Shown here piece after piece: positions 18,229 through 27,000 of a DNA stretch of 64,000 bases. Within the stretch, counting starts at the first letter, position 1. Each line of letters begins with the position of its first letter. The DNA comes from a bacterium (GTDB lineage: Bacteria > Bacteroidota > Ignavibacteria > Kapaibacteriales > UBA7675): contig JAUIKM010000023.1 in assembly GCA_030430495.1 (NCBI GenBank), forward strand, positions 26,388 through 90,387, in the 5' to 3' direction. The notes under the pieces were generated by a model. It searched no databases. It had not been told where the DNA came from and was given only the letters and a program-made list of their open reading frames with translations. The position numbers and the translations under genes were made by a program.

Positions 18229-19075
18229 GCCCAACCCCTTTGTTCGCGAGTTAACAGTGTATCCGCTCAAGTCGGCCGGCGGAATTGCAGTTGACCGCGC
18301 CGCGGTCGACGTGCGCGGCCTGGAATTCGACCGGCGCTGGATGCTGGTCGACGCCGAGGGAATGTTTATCTCGCAGCGCGAATACGCGCGCATGGCATTG
18401 TTAAACATGCGTCCGGCGGACGGCGGCTTTGTGGTTGAAGCGCCCTCCATGCCGCCGCTGTTTATCGCCCACGAACCGCCGACGACTGAACGCCGCATGG
18501 TGCAGGTCTGGAGCAGCCGCCTGCGGGCCTGGACGTATCCGGCCGCGGTGGACGAGTGGTTTACGCAGTTTCTCGGTGTGGAATGCCATTTGACGGCGAT
18601 GCCGGACGAGGGCAAGCGCATCGCCAATCCGCGCAACACGCGCTCGATCACGCCGATTCGTTTTGTCGACGGTTATCCGATTTTGCTGCTCTCGGACGCC
18701 TCACTGGCCGATCTGAACAGTCGACTGACAACGCCGTTGCCGCACGACCGCTTCCGCGCAAACATTGTCATTTCCGGCTGTGAAGCTTTTGCCGAAGACG
18801 GCTGGGACCGCTTTTCCATCGGCGACGTCGAGTTTGAAACCATCAAACCGTGCCCGCGCTGCGTCGTGACGACGATCGATCAGCGCAGCGCGCAGAAATC
18901 GGACGAGCCGCTGCGGACGCTGGCGTCCTACCGCAAGCGCGGCGGCGCGGTGGAATTCGGCATGTACGCGCGGGCGTTGAATGAGGGAACGATAAAGTGC
19001 GGGGCAGAGATTCTGCTTACATTGCGTCGGGCGGAAGCGGACGGCGGGAGCCGGGTTTCCGGACCGACTACGTAA
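18221..19075 (+). CDS. MOSC-domain protein (YcbX/mARC-like)
   Basis: 284 residues from the ATG at 18221 (MSEPNPF), which overlaps the end of the AAA+ gene by 8 bp. An ATG at 18206 is an alternative. The N-terminal MOSC beta-barrel is recognisable from YPLKSAGGIAVDRA and GLEFDRRWMLVD. The C-terminal MOSC domain carries the molybdenum-cofactor-binding Cys region KPCPRCVVTTID, followed by EPLRTLASYR. Family members bind sulfurated or dioxo Mo cofactor and reduce N-hydroxylated compounds or transfer sulfur. Its translational coupling to the ATPase suggests co-expression, but a functional link is unproven. Length is normal for the family. Confidence 0.88.
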   Translation: MSEPNPFVRELTVYPLKSAGGIAVDRAAVDVRGLEFDRRWMLVDAEGMFISQREYARMALLNMRPADGGFVVEAPSMPPLFIAHEPPTTERRMVQVWSSRLRAWTYPAAVDEWFTQFLGVECHLTAMPDEGKRIANPRNTRSITPIRFVDGYPILLLSDASLADLNSRLTTPLPHDRFRANIVISGCEAFAEDGWDRFSIGDVEFETIKPCPRCVVTTIDQRSAQKSDEPLRTLASYRKRGGAVEFGMYARALNEGTIKCGAEILLTLRRAEADGGSRVSGPTT

Positions 19076-19081
19076 AACTGC

Positions 19082-19133
19082 GTATGAGCCCTAATGGCTC
19101 ACAGCTCAAAAAACTGTCGTGCCAAAAAACCTG
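19082..19133 (+). repeat. Hairpin-bearing direct repeat, unit 1
   Basis: A GTATGAGCC...GGCTCACAGCT hairpin (TGAGCC/GGCTCA) is followed by CAAAAAACTGTCG and GCCAAAAAACCTG. The same layout recurs at 19211-19270. It starts 7 bp after the MOSC stop and may act as a terminator or RNA-stability element. Confidence 0.6.
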
Positions 19134-19210
19134 GTGTTCTGGAATCTCGCTCAAACGGTCACTTCCGACCACTGAGCGGTGTGATTTTCGGCCGCACGAC
19201 ACAAAACCAG

Positions 19211-19270
19211 GTATGAGCCGTGTGCGCCACGGCGCTCACAGCTGAAAAAACTGTCGCGCCAAAAAACCTG
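19211..19270 (+). repeat. Hairpin-bearing direct repeat, unit 2
   Basis: Same layout as the unit at 19082-19133. The stem is longer (GAGC/GCTC and CGTG/CACG). It is followed by the conserved GAAAAAACTGTCGCGCC and AAAAAACCTG. The stem changed while its pairing was kept, which suggests that structure matters. Confidence 0.6.
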
Positions 19271-19317
19271 ATGCCCCGGCCTCGTATTCTTCAGCCTCCA
19301 AACTCCGGGAGAGCCCA

Positions 19318-19566
19318 GTGAAAATCTTCTGGATCCTGCTCATCGTCATCGTCGTGCAGGGGCTCCTGGCCCTGATCTCCACGCGCCTCGGCGCGCGCGA
19401 GTCGGCCGGTATGCGCCTGGCCGTCAACGCGGCGCTGCTGGGCGTGTTTGCGGCGCTGTTTGTCCTGGGCGGCGGCGGCATGCTCTACCTGCTCATGGCT
19501 CTCGGGATTGTCATTGTCATGTGGCGCGAGATCGTTCGTCTGCGCTCTCCGCAGGGCCGCCCGTGA
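19318..19566 (+). CDS. Small two-helix membrane protein
   Basis: 82 residues starting at GTG 19318, preceded by a GGGAGA ribosome binding site at suitable distance. There are two hydrophobic helices (about residues 3-22 and 32-70, the latter probably two short spans), separated by RLGARESAGMR, with a basic tail. No family recognised. It precedes the secreted protein gene by about 60 bp. Length, RBS and clean hydrophobic pattern support a real gene. Confidence 0.6.
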   Translation: MKIFWILLIVIVVQGLLALISTRLGARESAGMRLAVNAALLGVFAALFVLGGGGMLYLLMALGIVIVMWREIVRLRSPQGRP

Positions 19567-19624
19567 TGTGTGCCGCCCCGGCAGGTTTCAATTGTTCACT
19601 CAGTACTACTGTCTCCATACCTCT

Positions 19625-20953
19625 ATGTTCCTGATGAAACGCAACGGCTCCCATCTCTTTGCCGCCTCCTGCATTGGCCTGCTGTTTTTTTGTTTGTCGG
19701 CGGGGGCGAAGCCCCAAAACGACAGGGAAGTCACCGCGGCGATGCGCGGACTGCTGCGATCGCTCGACGGCGCGGCGGCTGAAAACAACCCGGCGGCTCT
19801 CGTCCTCGGGCTGCGTGACGAACAAGAGAATCTCAAGGGGTATGTTTTAAAGATGAACGGAGCAGGCGTCGATATTATCGGACCGCTGAATTTTCTGCCG
19901 CTGGCGTATGGCGACAGCCTCCAGTATGTCTATGAATACACCGAGGTGGAAATAACAAGAGAGGCCGGGGGGGAAGTACGCCTGAAAGCCGGCGTGGATA
20001 CCTTGTGGTTGTACAACAGTTTGAAGAGTGTGTTCCTGACGAACGACGCTGCCACCGCGCGCAAACGCGGCAACATGCCGACCGAAAATCCGCAGCACCT
20101 GGAAATGCTCAAAAAACAACTGCAGCGTGGCGAAAACAAAGCCGTGTGGTACAACGATTGCAGCACCCGGCTGGAATACTGCGGCGCCAACGTCCTGACG
20201 GTCACCGCGCTGTATTCCGGCGACACCGGCGGCAATCAGATATTCCGCGAGCTGGAAGAATACAGTCTGTCGATCGGCCAGAGCATGAACAGCACAATAT
20301 CGGGTTGTGAAGAATACCTGAATCCCGAGGCCCTCGGCGCCGCTGCCGCCGCACCGCTGCGTCTTGAAGACTTTGTCGGCGCGACGGAGATCGAACAGGT
20401 GCGCGCGCGCATCGTCGCCGATCTGGAATACCGCCGCAAAAACGGCGTCGCCTCGGGCGATCTGGCTGAGTTTGATCGCATCGCCGTGGCGTTCGACGCG
20501 TCCCTGCTGCCGACGGTCGAACGCCAGCAGACGCTGAACTGCATGGATCCCTGTGTGGACGACATTAATATCGCGTCCTGCCGCGTGGTGCGTTGGCTGG
20601 GGCGGATGTACGCAATTACCCAGTCGCATTGCCGGGGCAACTACCTCTGCACCGGGGGAATTCCGTATCGGATTGAAACGCTCGTCGGCGCGGTGGGCGA
20701 TGAATCGGATGCGCGGAGCATGCCGTTTGACCCGGCCGATCTGCTTGCCGCGGGAGTCGTGGATGCGGCGCTCAGCTCCGACGGCAGCCTGGCGCTGTTT
20801 GTGCACGAAAAAGGTCTGGCGGTCTACGACGTCGCCGCGCAGCGGCTGCTCTGGCAGTTGCCGTTTGATCTGCAAAAATCGCGGATAGTGATGGTCAAAA
20901 GCATTGTTGGCGACAATATGAAGCGGCTCTTGGACGTTTTGGCGGACGATTGA
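19625..20953 (+). CDS. Secreted protein of unknown function
   Basis: 442 residues from the ATG at 19625; MKRN at 19634 is also possible. The signal peptide contains LFAASCIGLLFFCLSAGA. The mature part is mixed alpha/beta and has scattered Cys residues in pairs (NDCSTRLEYCG, NCMDPCVDDINIASC, SHCRGNYLC), suggesting disulfides. The C-terminal part (about 380-425, DAALSSDGSLALFVHEKGLAVYDV) resembles one or two WD/beta-propeller blades. No family recognised. The DNA encoding the signal peptide (19655-19701) resembles the dispersed TTGTTTGTC repeat found between genes, so the export signal could derive from that element (speculative). Confidence 0.7.
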   Translation: MFLMKRNGSHLFAASCIGLLFFCLSAGAKPQNDREVTAAMRGLLRSLDGAAAENNPAALVLGLRDEQENLKGYVLKMNGAGVDIIGPLNFLPLAYGDSLQYVYEYTEVEITREAGGEVRLKAGVDTLWLYNSLKSVFLTNDAATARKRGNMPTENPQHLEMLKKQLQRGENKAVWYNDCSTRLEYCGANVLTVTALYSGDTGGNQIFRELEEYSLSIGQSMNSTISGCEEYLNPEALGAAAAAPLRLEDFVGATEIEQVRARIVADLEYRRKNGVASGDLAEFDRIAVAFDASLLPTVERQQTLNCMDPCVDDINIASCRVVRWLGRMYAITQSHCRGNYLCTGGIPYRIETLVGAVGDESDARSMPFDPADLLAAGVVDAALSSDGSLALFVHEKGLAVYDVAAQRLLWQLPFDLQKSRIVMVKSIVGDNMKRLLDVLADD

Positions 20954-21036
20954 CAAACGGGCGTCGACCGGACGCGTACGTCACCCGAAATTGTTGCCGC
21001 CCCTGTCAATGCCGCTGCGGCCCAAATTCGGCGAGC

Positions 21037-21056
21037 GGCGGCGCTGAGACGCCGCC
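21037..21056 (+). terminator. Hairpin downstream of the secreted protein gene
   Basis: Perfect GGCGGCG/CGCCGCC arms around CTGAGA, followed by CGGGCCTTTC. The T-run is short, so this is a moderate terminator candidate about 85 bp after the stop at 20953. Confidence 0.45.
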
Positions 21057-21122
21057 CGGGCCTTTCAATCCGGCCGCTCTTGTTTTCCGTCGTATCCTGA
21101 CTTACGCTGTAAAACCCGCGCT

Positions 21123-22433
21123 ATGAGTCCTGAAAACTTCAAGTACATAGCCACGGCGATATTTGCCCTGGCCGTCCTGCACACATTCGTCTCGAGCTAT
21201 TTCAACAAACTGGCGTCGAAGTACCCGGAAGGTTCGCCGCTCGAAAATCTCTTCCACTTCCTCGGGGAAATCGAAGCGGTTTTTGGACTGTGGCTCATTC
21301 CGCTTTTTTACGCCTACTGGGTTTCCTTCGGCCTGACCGAAACGCTGGCCTACTTTGACTCGGTCACGCCCAAACTGATGGAACCGCTCTTTGTCATTGT
21401 CATAATGGTAATGGCGGCCACGCGGCCAATCCTCAAAGCCACGCAGAACCTGGTGGCCCTGGCGTCCAGGCTGGTGCCGATTCCCAGCGCTACGGCGCGG
21501 TACTACGCCACGGTGCTGGCCATAACGCCCCTGCTCGGTTCGTTTATCACCGAGCCGGCGGCCATGACGATTTCGGCCCTGCTGCTCAGCAAGTTTCTCT
21601 ACGAGAATAAACCCAGCCCGCACCTGATGTACGTCACGATCGCCCTGCTGTTTGTGAACGTCTCGATCGGCGGCACGCTGACGCACTTTGCGGCCCCGCC
21701 CGTGCTGATGGTCGCCAATAAATGGCACTGGGACATCAACTTCACCTATATGGCGACGCACTTCGGCTGGAAGGCGGCGCTTGCGATTTTTATCAGCACG
21801 AGTATTGTGACCACGATGTTTTTCCGCGAGTTCAAGCGCCTGGACGGCATGCCGAAGCAGGTGGAGGACAAGGAGCCGATTCCCTTCTGGGTCACGGGCG
21901 TGCACGTGATTGCCCTGGCCTGGTCCGTCGTGATGGCGCACCACCCGCTGCTGTTGATTCTCGGTTTTATGTTCTTCTTCGGCTGGTGTGTCATCACCCA
22001 GGAATACCAGAGCGAGTTGCAGCTCAAACCGGCGCTGCTGGTCGGCTTTTTCCTGGCGGGTCTGGTGACGCACGGCAGCCTGCAGGACTGGTGGATCAGC
22101 CCGATTATCGCCGAACTGGAGAGCGTGCCGCTCTTTATCGGCTCGACGATTCTGACGGCCTTCAACGACAATGCCGCGATAACCTATCTCTCGACGCTGG
22201 CGCTCGACCAGGGTTTTTCCGGACCGTTTACGGAAATGGGACTCAAGAAATATGCGATCGTGGCGGGCGCCGTGACGGGCGGCGGTTTAACAATCATCGC
22301 CAACGCGCCCAATCCGGCCGGGAATGCCATCCTCTCAAAGTATTTTCCCGGCGGCAGCGTCAACCCCGGCAAACTGGCTCTCTTTGCCTTGCCCTTTACC
22401 ATTATAGCCGCGCTCTGTTTTATGCTGCTCTGA
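21123..22433 (+). CDS. Putative Na+/H+ antiporter, PF07399 type (paralogue 1)
   Basis: 436 residues with about 12 hydrophobic helices. It matches the putative Na+/H+ antiporter family PF07399 (ArsB/NhaD-like superfamily) by conserved segments: GSFITEPAAMT near residue 140, NVSIGGTLTHFAAPPVLMVA near 180, and TAFNDNAAITYLS and IIANAPNPAGN near the C-terminus. The Asp/Asn pair in FNDNAA is the probable ion-binding site. It lies directly before a close paralogue, separated by a terminator, so the two are separate transcripts. Only one TTAA tetramer, against six in the paralogue. Confidence 0.85.
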   Translation: MSPENFKYIATAIFALAVLHTFVSSYFNKLASKYPEGSPLENLFHFLGEIEAVFGLWLIPLFYAYWVSFGLTETLAYFDSVTPKLMEPLFVIVIMVMAATRPILKATQNLVALASRLVPIPSATARYYATVLAITPLLGSFITEPAAMTISALLLSKFLYENKPSPHLMYVTIALLFVNVSIGGTLTHFAAPPVLMVANKWHWDINFTYMATHFGWKAALAIFISTSIVTTMFFREFKRLDGMPKQVEDKEPIPFWVTGVHVIALAWSVVMAHHPLLLILGFMFFFGWCVITQEYQSELQLKPALLVGFFLAGLVTHGSLQDWWISPIIAELESVPLFIGSTILTAFNDNAAITYLSTLALDQGFSGPFTEMGLKKYAIVAGAVTGGGLTIIANAPNPAGNAILSKYFPGGSVNPGKLALFALPFTIIAALCFMLL

Positions 22434-22456
22434 GCGGCGCGACACAAATTATTGAC

Positions 22457-22501
22457 AGGCCGTCGGGAGTTCTGCGCACAGACTGCGCGTTCCGACGGCC
22501 T
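22457..22501 (+). terminator. Rho-independent terminator between the antiporter paralogues
   Basis: Stem AGGCCGTCGG / CCGACGGCCT with an inner GCGC-containing stem, directly followed by TTTTCATTTC. It lies 24 bp after the stop at 22433. Confidence 0.85.
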
Positions 22502-22698
22502 TTTCATTTCAAACCGCTGCCCTGTCTTTCCATCCCGACGCTGCTCGGTTTCATCCCGGTATTTCGCCTTTCGGCTCAACATCGAGTGCATGCCTGCGTT
22601 GTATTGCCCTGACCGTGGGCGGACGCCTTGCGCTTTTTCGCGTATGTTTGCACTGCGTACCTTCCATTGTAATCTGAAACCGAAAGCGAGCGACTTGC

Positions 22699-24000
22699 AT
22701 GACCTTTGATCACGTTGCAACGGTGTTGTTTGCGCTGGCCGTGCTGCACACTTTTATGGCCGGCAAATTCAACAGCATGGCGTCCAAATACCCGAAGGGA
22801 TCCATGCGCGAGAGCGTGTATCACTTTCTCGGCGAAATCGAGGTGGTCTTCGGCATCTGGCTGATTCCGCTTTTTTACGCTTACTGGGCCTTCAGTTCCT
22901 GGGACGCCACGATGGACTACTTTAACTCCGTTGCGCCCAAAATGATCGAGCCGCTCTTTGTGGTGGTGGTCATGGTCAAGGCCGCGACAAAACCGGTGCT
23001 CGACGCCACGCGCCGCGTCATTCTCTCGCTCTCCCGCTTTGTGCCGTTGCCGAGCGAAACGGCGCGCTACTACGCCACGATTCTGATCGTTGCGCCCATC
23101 ATCGGTTCCTTTATCACCGAACCCGCGGCCATGACGATCGCCGCGCTTTTGCTGGCGCAGCTGTTTTACGAGAAAAATCCGCCGTCCGTGCTCAAGTACG
23201 TCACGATTGCTTTGTTGTTTGTTAACATCTCGATCGGCGGAACGCTGACGCATTTTGCCGCGCCGCCGGTATTGATGGTCGCCGCCAAATGGGGCTGGAA
23301 CAGCGACATCATGTTTATGCTGTCCAATTTCGGCTGGAAATCGGTCGTGTCTATCGTGCTTTGCACCGTTGCCGTTGTGATGATGTTCCGCCGTCAGTTC
23401 CGCGAACTCGACGCAGTAAAAGTTAAAGCTGAAGCCGCCGACCCGATTCCCGCCTGGGTCACGCTCGTGCACCTCCTCTCGCTGGGCTGGGCGGTGTTGA
23501 TGGCGCATCAGGCGGTACTGCTCGTGCTTGGTTTTATGTTCTTCCTGGGTTTTGTGGTTATCACGCAGAAGTATCAGGACGGCGTTAATGTCAAGCCGGC
23601 GCTGCTCGTTGGTTTTTTCCTCGCGGGGCTTGTCATTCACGGCAACCTGCAGGAGTGGTGGATCACGCCGATTATTCAGCAGCTCAGCGCGCTTCCGCTC
23701 TTTATCTCATCGATGGTGCTTACGGCGTTTAACGACAACGCGGCGATTACCTATCTGTCGTCGCTGGCGCTCGAACCGGGTCTGGCGGAGGTCGGGTCGG
23801 AGGAAGCGCTCAAAAAATACGCCATCGTGGCCGGCGCTGTCGGCGGCGGCGGTTTGACAATCATCGCCAACGCGCCGAACCCGGCGGGCAACTCCATCCT
23901 CAAACCCTACTTTGGCGAGGAGGGGGTCAACCCGCTTAAACTGGCGCTGTACGCCATTCCATTTACGGTGGTGGCGGCGCTCTGCCTGTATCTGTTGTAA
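22699..24000 (+). CDS. Putative Na+/H+ antiporter, PF07399 type (paralogue 2)
   Basis: 433 residues, collinear with the preceding antiporter. It shares ALAVLHTF, YHFLGEIE, LIPLFYAYW, GSFITEPAAMTI, NISIGGTLTHFAAPPVLMVA, FNDNAAITYLS and IIANAPNPAGNSIL. Sequence differences are spread over the length, consistent with an old tandem duplication. Its own promoter should lie in 22506-22698. Codon choice differs from paralogue 1 in one respect: TTAA-forming codon junctions (GTT AAC, TTT AAC, CTT AAA) occur six times. Cation and physiological role cannot be assigned. Confidence 0.85.
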   Translation: MTFDHVATVLFALAVLHTFMAGKFNSMASKYPKGSMRESVYHFLGEIEVVFGIWLIPLFYAYWAFSSWDATMDYFNSVAPKMIEPLFVVVVMVKAATKPVLDATRRVILSLSRFVPLPSETARYYATILIVAPIIGSFITEPAAMTIAALLLAQLFYEKNPPSVLKYVTIALLFVNISIGGTLTHFAAPPVLMVAAKWGWNSDIMFMLSNFGWKSVVSIVLCTVAVVMMFRRQFRELDAVKVKAEAADPIPAWVTLVHLLSLGWAVLMAHQAVLLVLGFMFFLGFVVITQKYQDGVNVKPALLVGFFLAGLVIHGNLQEWWITPIIQQLSALPLFISSMVLTAFNDNAAITYLSSLALEPGLAEVGSEEALKKYAIVAGAVGGGGLTIIANAPNPAGNSILKPYFGEEGVNPLKLALYAIPFTVVAALCLYLL

Positions 24001-24667
24001 GCCGTCATTTCGGCCGATCCGCGACACAAAAATCTGTTCAGACCGCAGCCGACATTTCAGAGCGCTTCGCCGCCGTGGGATGTCGGCTTGCTTTTTTCTT
24101 TTGTTCGTCAGCGAGAGAGAAACAACAAACAGGCGAGCCGGCCTCAATCCGCAGAGTTTCCAGCCGAAAACCAGCCTCCAACCTCGGAGCCCCCGGTCGG
24201 AAGCCGGCCCCCAGCCGCTCAATCACCGAGCCCAAAGCCGGTGTTCAGATTCACATCCCCGATTCGGAAGTAAAGAGCCCGCGGCCCTCGCCGCGTTCGC
24301 GCTTCCCGTTCAGCGGCGTAATCTCGCCGTTCACCCGCGTTTTCCCGCCCGTTCAGGCACAGAAACCTTCCGTTGATAGGCTTTCAGCGACCACGCTAAA
24401 TTACCGCCGCGCCTGAAGGCTTCGGGTCGCCGCATCACACTTTCCCACAAAGTGTTGATCTTCGTTTGTTGGCCCTTGTCCAAAGTCCATTGTTGCAAGT
24501 CTCTGGGCCACAGCTCCGCCGGTTATGTCATTGGGCGAATGATATTCATTGTCTGCCTTCCAGGCGCGGACTCCGTGATCGCGATTTTCTTCTGTCATTG
24601 CCGTCGGAATCTGCCTATCTTTGTCCGGCAGGATTCAATTGCTTGGCAACCCGGAGATCAGAGAATT
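24001..24667. other. Intergenic stretch with dispersed repeat copy
   Basis: 667 bp with no credible gene. Overlapping short frames across 24040-24400 shift frame without domain signal. It contains a repeat copy (24059-24111) and just after it a reverse-oriented remnant (GAAACAACAAACAGGCGAGCC). The last 200 bp should hold the promoter of the DUF2569 cluster. Confidence 0.5.
24059..24111 (+). repeat. Dispersed TTGTTTGTC repeat, copy 3
   Basis: AGAGCGCTTCGCCGCCG, then GTCGGCTTG, a T-rich run and CTTTTGTTCGTCAG. It has one substitution in the core (TTCGTC). Confidence 0.6.
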
Positions 24668-25237
24668 ATGGAGCAAGAAAAAGATGAACCGCTCTATCCG
24701 CGTGGAATCGGCGGCTGGCTGCTTCTTCTGGCTTTTAATCTGTTTGCCGGCCTGGCGATATTGTTGACGGCGCTTTTTTCTGAGTTGTTGCCGGTGCTGG
24801 AGTCGGATGAGTTTACAACTCTCACAGATCCTGCGTCGGAGTTTTTTATCCCTTACGCTCGCGAACTGATAATTGCAGAAGTTGCCGTAGAGGTCGTTTC
24901 TGTTGTTGCGCTTACCGCACTGTTTGTAATGCTGTTCAGCAAACACCGGTTGTTCCCCAGGCTGTGTATCATTTGGATCGTCGCACGCCTGTTTGTAACA
25001 ATCGCGGATAATGCAGCTACAGATATGGTGTTTCACGATTATGTTGAAGGAAGCACTTTTATTACCGCCGGCTCCGAACTCGTCAGAACGGCCGTCTTTG
25101 CAATAGGGACCGTGGCCTACCTTCTGACATCCCGCCGCGTCAAAAACACCTTCCTGCGGAATATCAACTCCGACGACGAACAGCGCGGCTATGACGACGA
25201 AGAACGACATCCAACCTCGCCGATTAAAACACTTTAA
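24668..25237 (+). CDS. DUF2569-like four-helix membrane protein
   Basis: 189 residues from the ATG at 24668, preceded by GGAGATCAGAG as ribosome binding site. The N-terminus has the motif YPRGIGGWLLLLAF, typical of DUF2569 proteins. Four hydrophobic helices follow, then the C-terminal tag SRRVKNTFLRNI, shared with the neighbouring genes as SKRVKNTFG. Inner-membrane location; function unknown in the family. First of a run of four related genes or remnants, with normal spacing (44 bp to the next), probably one transcript. Confidence 0.78.
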   Translation: MEQEKDEPLYPRGIGGWLLLLAFNLFAGLAILLTALFSELLPVLESDEFTTLTDPASEFFIPYARELIIAEVAVEVVSVVALTALFVMLFSKHRLFPRLCIIWIVARLFVTIADNAATDMVFHDYVEGSTFITAGSELVRTAVFAIGTVAYLLTSRRVKNTFLRNINSDDEQRGYDDEERHPTSPIKTL

Positions 25238-25281
25238 CGGGTCGCCTGGCTGAAAACGCCAGGCCCGGGGAGTTTAATATC

Positions 25282-26376
25282 TTGAGCAACACAAATGTTG
25301 AAAAACAGAGCGGATACAAACGGGCGGCCCTCTGGCTGCCCGCCGCCATTCTGATTGGATATCTGCTGTATTCTCTGTGGCTCGGCGTCCAGATCGATGT
25401 TGTCGGCCTTCCCGACCTTGTGGGTGCGCTCTCAGACGATCTGGGCAACGTAAACAATCGCCTGATTTTCTACATCATGGCAATTACGTCCGGCATAATT
25501 GCGACGTTGCTGTGCAGTGTATTTCTGCTGCTGCTGTTGTTTCGATGTAGCCGGTGGTTTCATCGCTTGTTTACAACTTTTCTGTGGTCTGTTTTACTGG
25601 GTAGCGGCGTTGTCTGTCTTCTCGAACTCTATGTTTTCCAGTTGGGTGGCGATTCGTTTGCGATGTGGCATTTCCAGCTTTCAGCCGTCGCTCTGATTGC
25701 CTTTGTTTTATATGCTGCCGCATCACAGACTTATGCCCGCGTTTACAGACCACATCATGCGTTTAAGTTCGACCCTGAATTGGTTGAAGTCTCACATGCG
25801 GAAGGCGCGCTGTCAGAGCAGAGCCGGGTTCAGCGGCCTGCATCTGCTGGTCCGGTCGGCATTGGCGGATGGTTGATTGTACCGCTCCTCTTGTTTGTTT
25901 TAACACTTGCCTTTGAATGCGTCTGCTTTTTCATTTCCCTCCCTGCTTTCATTGGGCCGCTTGATATAGTTAACCACATAAGCATCTCCTTGCCTGGACT
26001 CAGCCTTGCGGGCTTTGTTCCCTTTGTTGTTGGCCTTTTTGCGATGGCTCTGTTTGTTAAGCGCAATCGGTGGTTCCCCGGTGTTTTAGCGCTGTACTTT
26101 CTTGTCGGGGTTCTGAGTCACTGGGTGAGCGTCTCCTGGTATGATCTGGTACTTTCCGACTTCATCTTTGCACTTGAGGATGTGTTGGGAGCGCCGCAAT
26201 TCTCAATCAGCCTGGGCCTCTCTCTGGTTGAACTACTTAGCGCAATTCTGCTGGCATTGTACCTTCGATTCTCCAAACGCGTGAAAAATACTTTTGGGCG
26301 CAAGGTTGACTTCAATGACGACAAACAAAACATGGACAATGGGCAAGCACAAACGGCAATGCCGAACATTAACTGA
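25282..26376 (+). CDS. Double-unit DUF2569-like membrane protein
   Basis: 364 residues. Start codon TTG at 25282, with GGGGAG upstream. No earlier ATG fits, and the next in-frame ATG lies inside the protein. The N-terminal half (about 1-165) has four helices without the GIGGW motif. The C-terminal half (about 190-340) starts with GPVGIGGWLIVPLL, has four helices and ends in FSKRVKNTFGRKV. It looks like a fusion of a degenerate and a canonical DUF2569 unit. The N-terminal half resembles the next gene by topology (four helices ending in YARVY/YARVF). Function unknown. Confidence 0.72.
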   Translation: MSNTNVEKQSGYKRAALWLPAAILIGYLLYSLWLGVQIDVVGLPDLVGALSDDLGNVNNRLIFYIMAITSGIIATLLCSVFLLLLLFRCSRWFHRLFTTFLWSVLLGSGVVCLLELYVFQLGGDSFAMWHFQLSAVALIAFVLYAAASQTYARVYRPHHAFKFDPELVEVSHAEGALSEQSRVQRPASAGPVGIGGWLIVPLLLFVLTLAFECVCFFISLPAFIGPLDIVNHISISLPGLSLAGFVPFVVGLFAMALFVKRNRWFPGVLALYFLVGVLSHWVSVSWYDLVLSDFIFALEDVLGAPQFSISLGLSLVELLSAILLALYLRFSKRVKNTFGRKVDFNDDKQNMDNGQAQTAMPNIN

Positions 26377-26421
26377 ATTGTTTGTCGAGGTCAGGCCTTC
26401 AGCCGCAACGGAGTTGAAAGA

Positions 26422-26943
26422 ATGAGTCACGGTGAGACCGAGCTTCCCGCTGAAAATACGCCCGCTCGCTTCCGGCTCCCATTTGTTGTTCTGGCGCTTC
26501 CACTGCTGGAGTCGCTTCTCATACTGTGGGCATTTCTTCCGTACCGGGCCATTAATATTTTCATTATATCAATGAGTTCATTGCACCGCGATTTTGGAAC
26601 ATCAACTGCGTATGTGGGAATTGCAACCCTGGTAGTTGTTGCGTTCAGACTGTTAAGTGTTCCCTTCGGCGCAATGTTGATTGTCATGCTGTTTAAGCAC
26701 AATCGCCGTTTTCATTCAATTGTGTTGTACTACCTCTGGGCGCACGTGGTCGTGGCGATGTTCTCCATGATTGTTCGTCTGATTTGCCTGTCATTTGATT
26801 CACTGCCAGATTGGAGCGCCTGGCTTGCCCTCGCCGCGGCAATCGCTTTTACCGTATACTCCCGCAAGTCTGTCGACTACGCGCGTGTGTTTAAACACAA
26901 TGATCTTGATGCGTTGGCGATTCGTCCCCATGAATCCGGGTGA
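26422..26943 (+). CDS. Four-helix membrane protein related to the DUF2569 cluster
   Basis: 173 residues from the ATG at 26422. Four hydrophobic helices and no GIGGW or KNTF motif. The end of the last helix, SRKSVDYARVFKHND, parallels ASQTYARVYRPHH in the first half of the preceding protein, so it appears to be the same unit as that half. Base composition is more AT-rich than average for the window. Function unknown; probably in the same transcript. Confidence 0.65.
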   Translation: MSHGETELPAENTPARFRLPFVVLALPLLESLLILWAFLPYRAINIFIISMSSLHRDFGTSTAYVGIATLVVVAFRLLSVPFGAMLIVMLFKHNRRFHSIVLYYLWAHVVVAMFSMIVRLICLSFDSLPDWSAWLALAAAIAFTVYSRKSVDYARVFKHNDLDALAIRPHESG

Positions 26944-27000
26944 TACCATTCTGGAACAACAAATCAACAGTTCGGCCGGTCGGCCGGGAAGGAAATGTAA

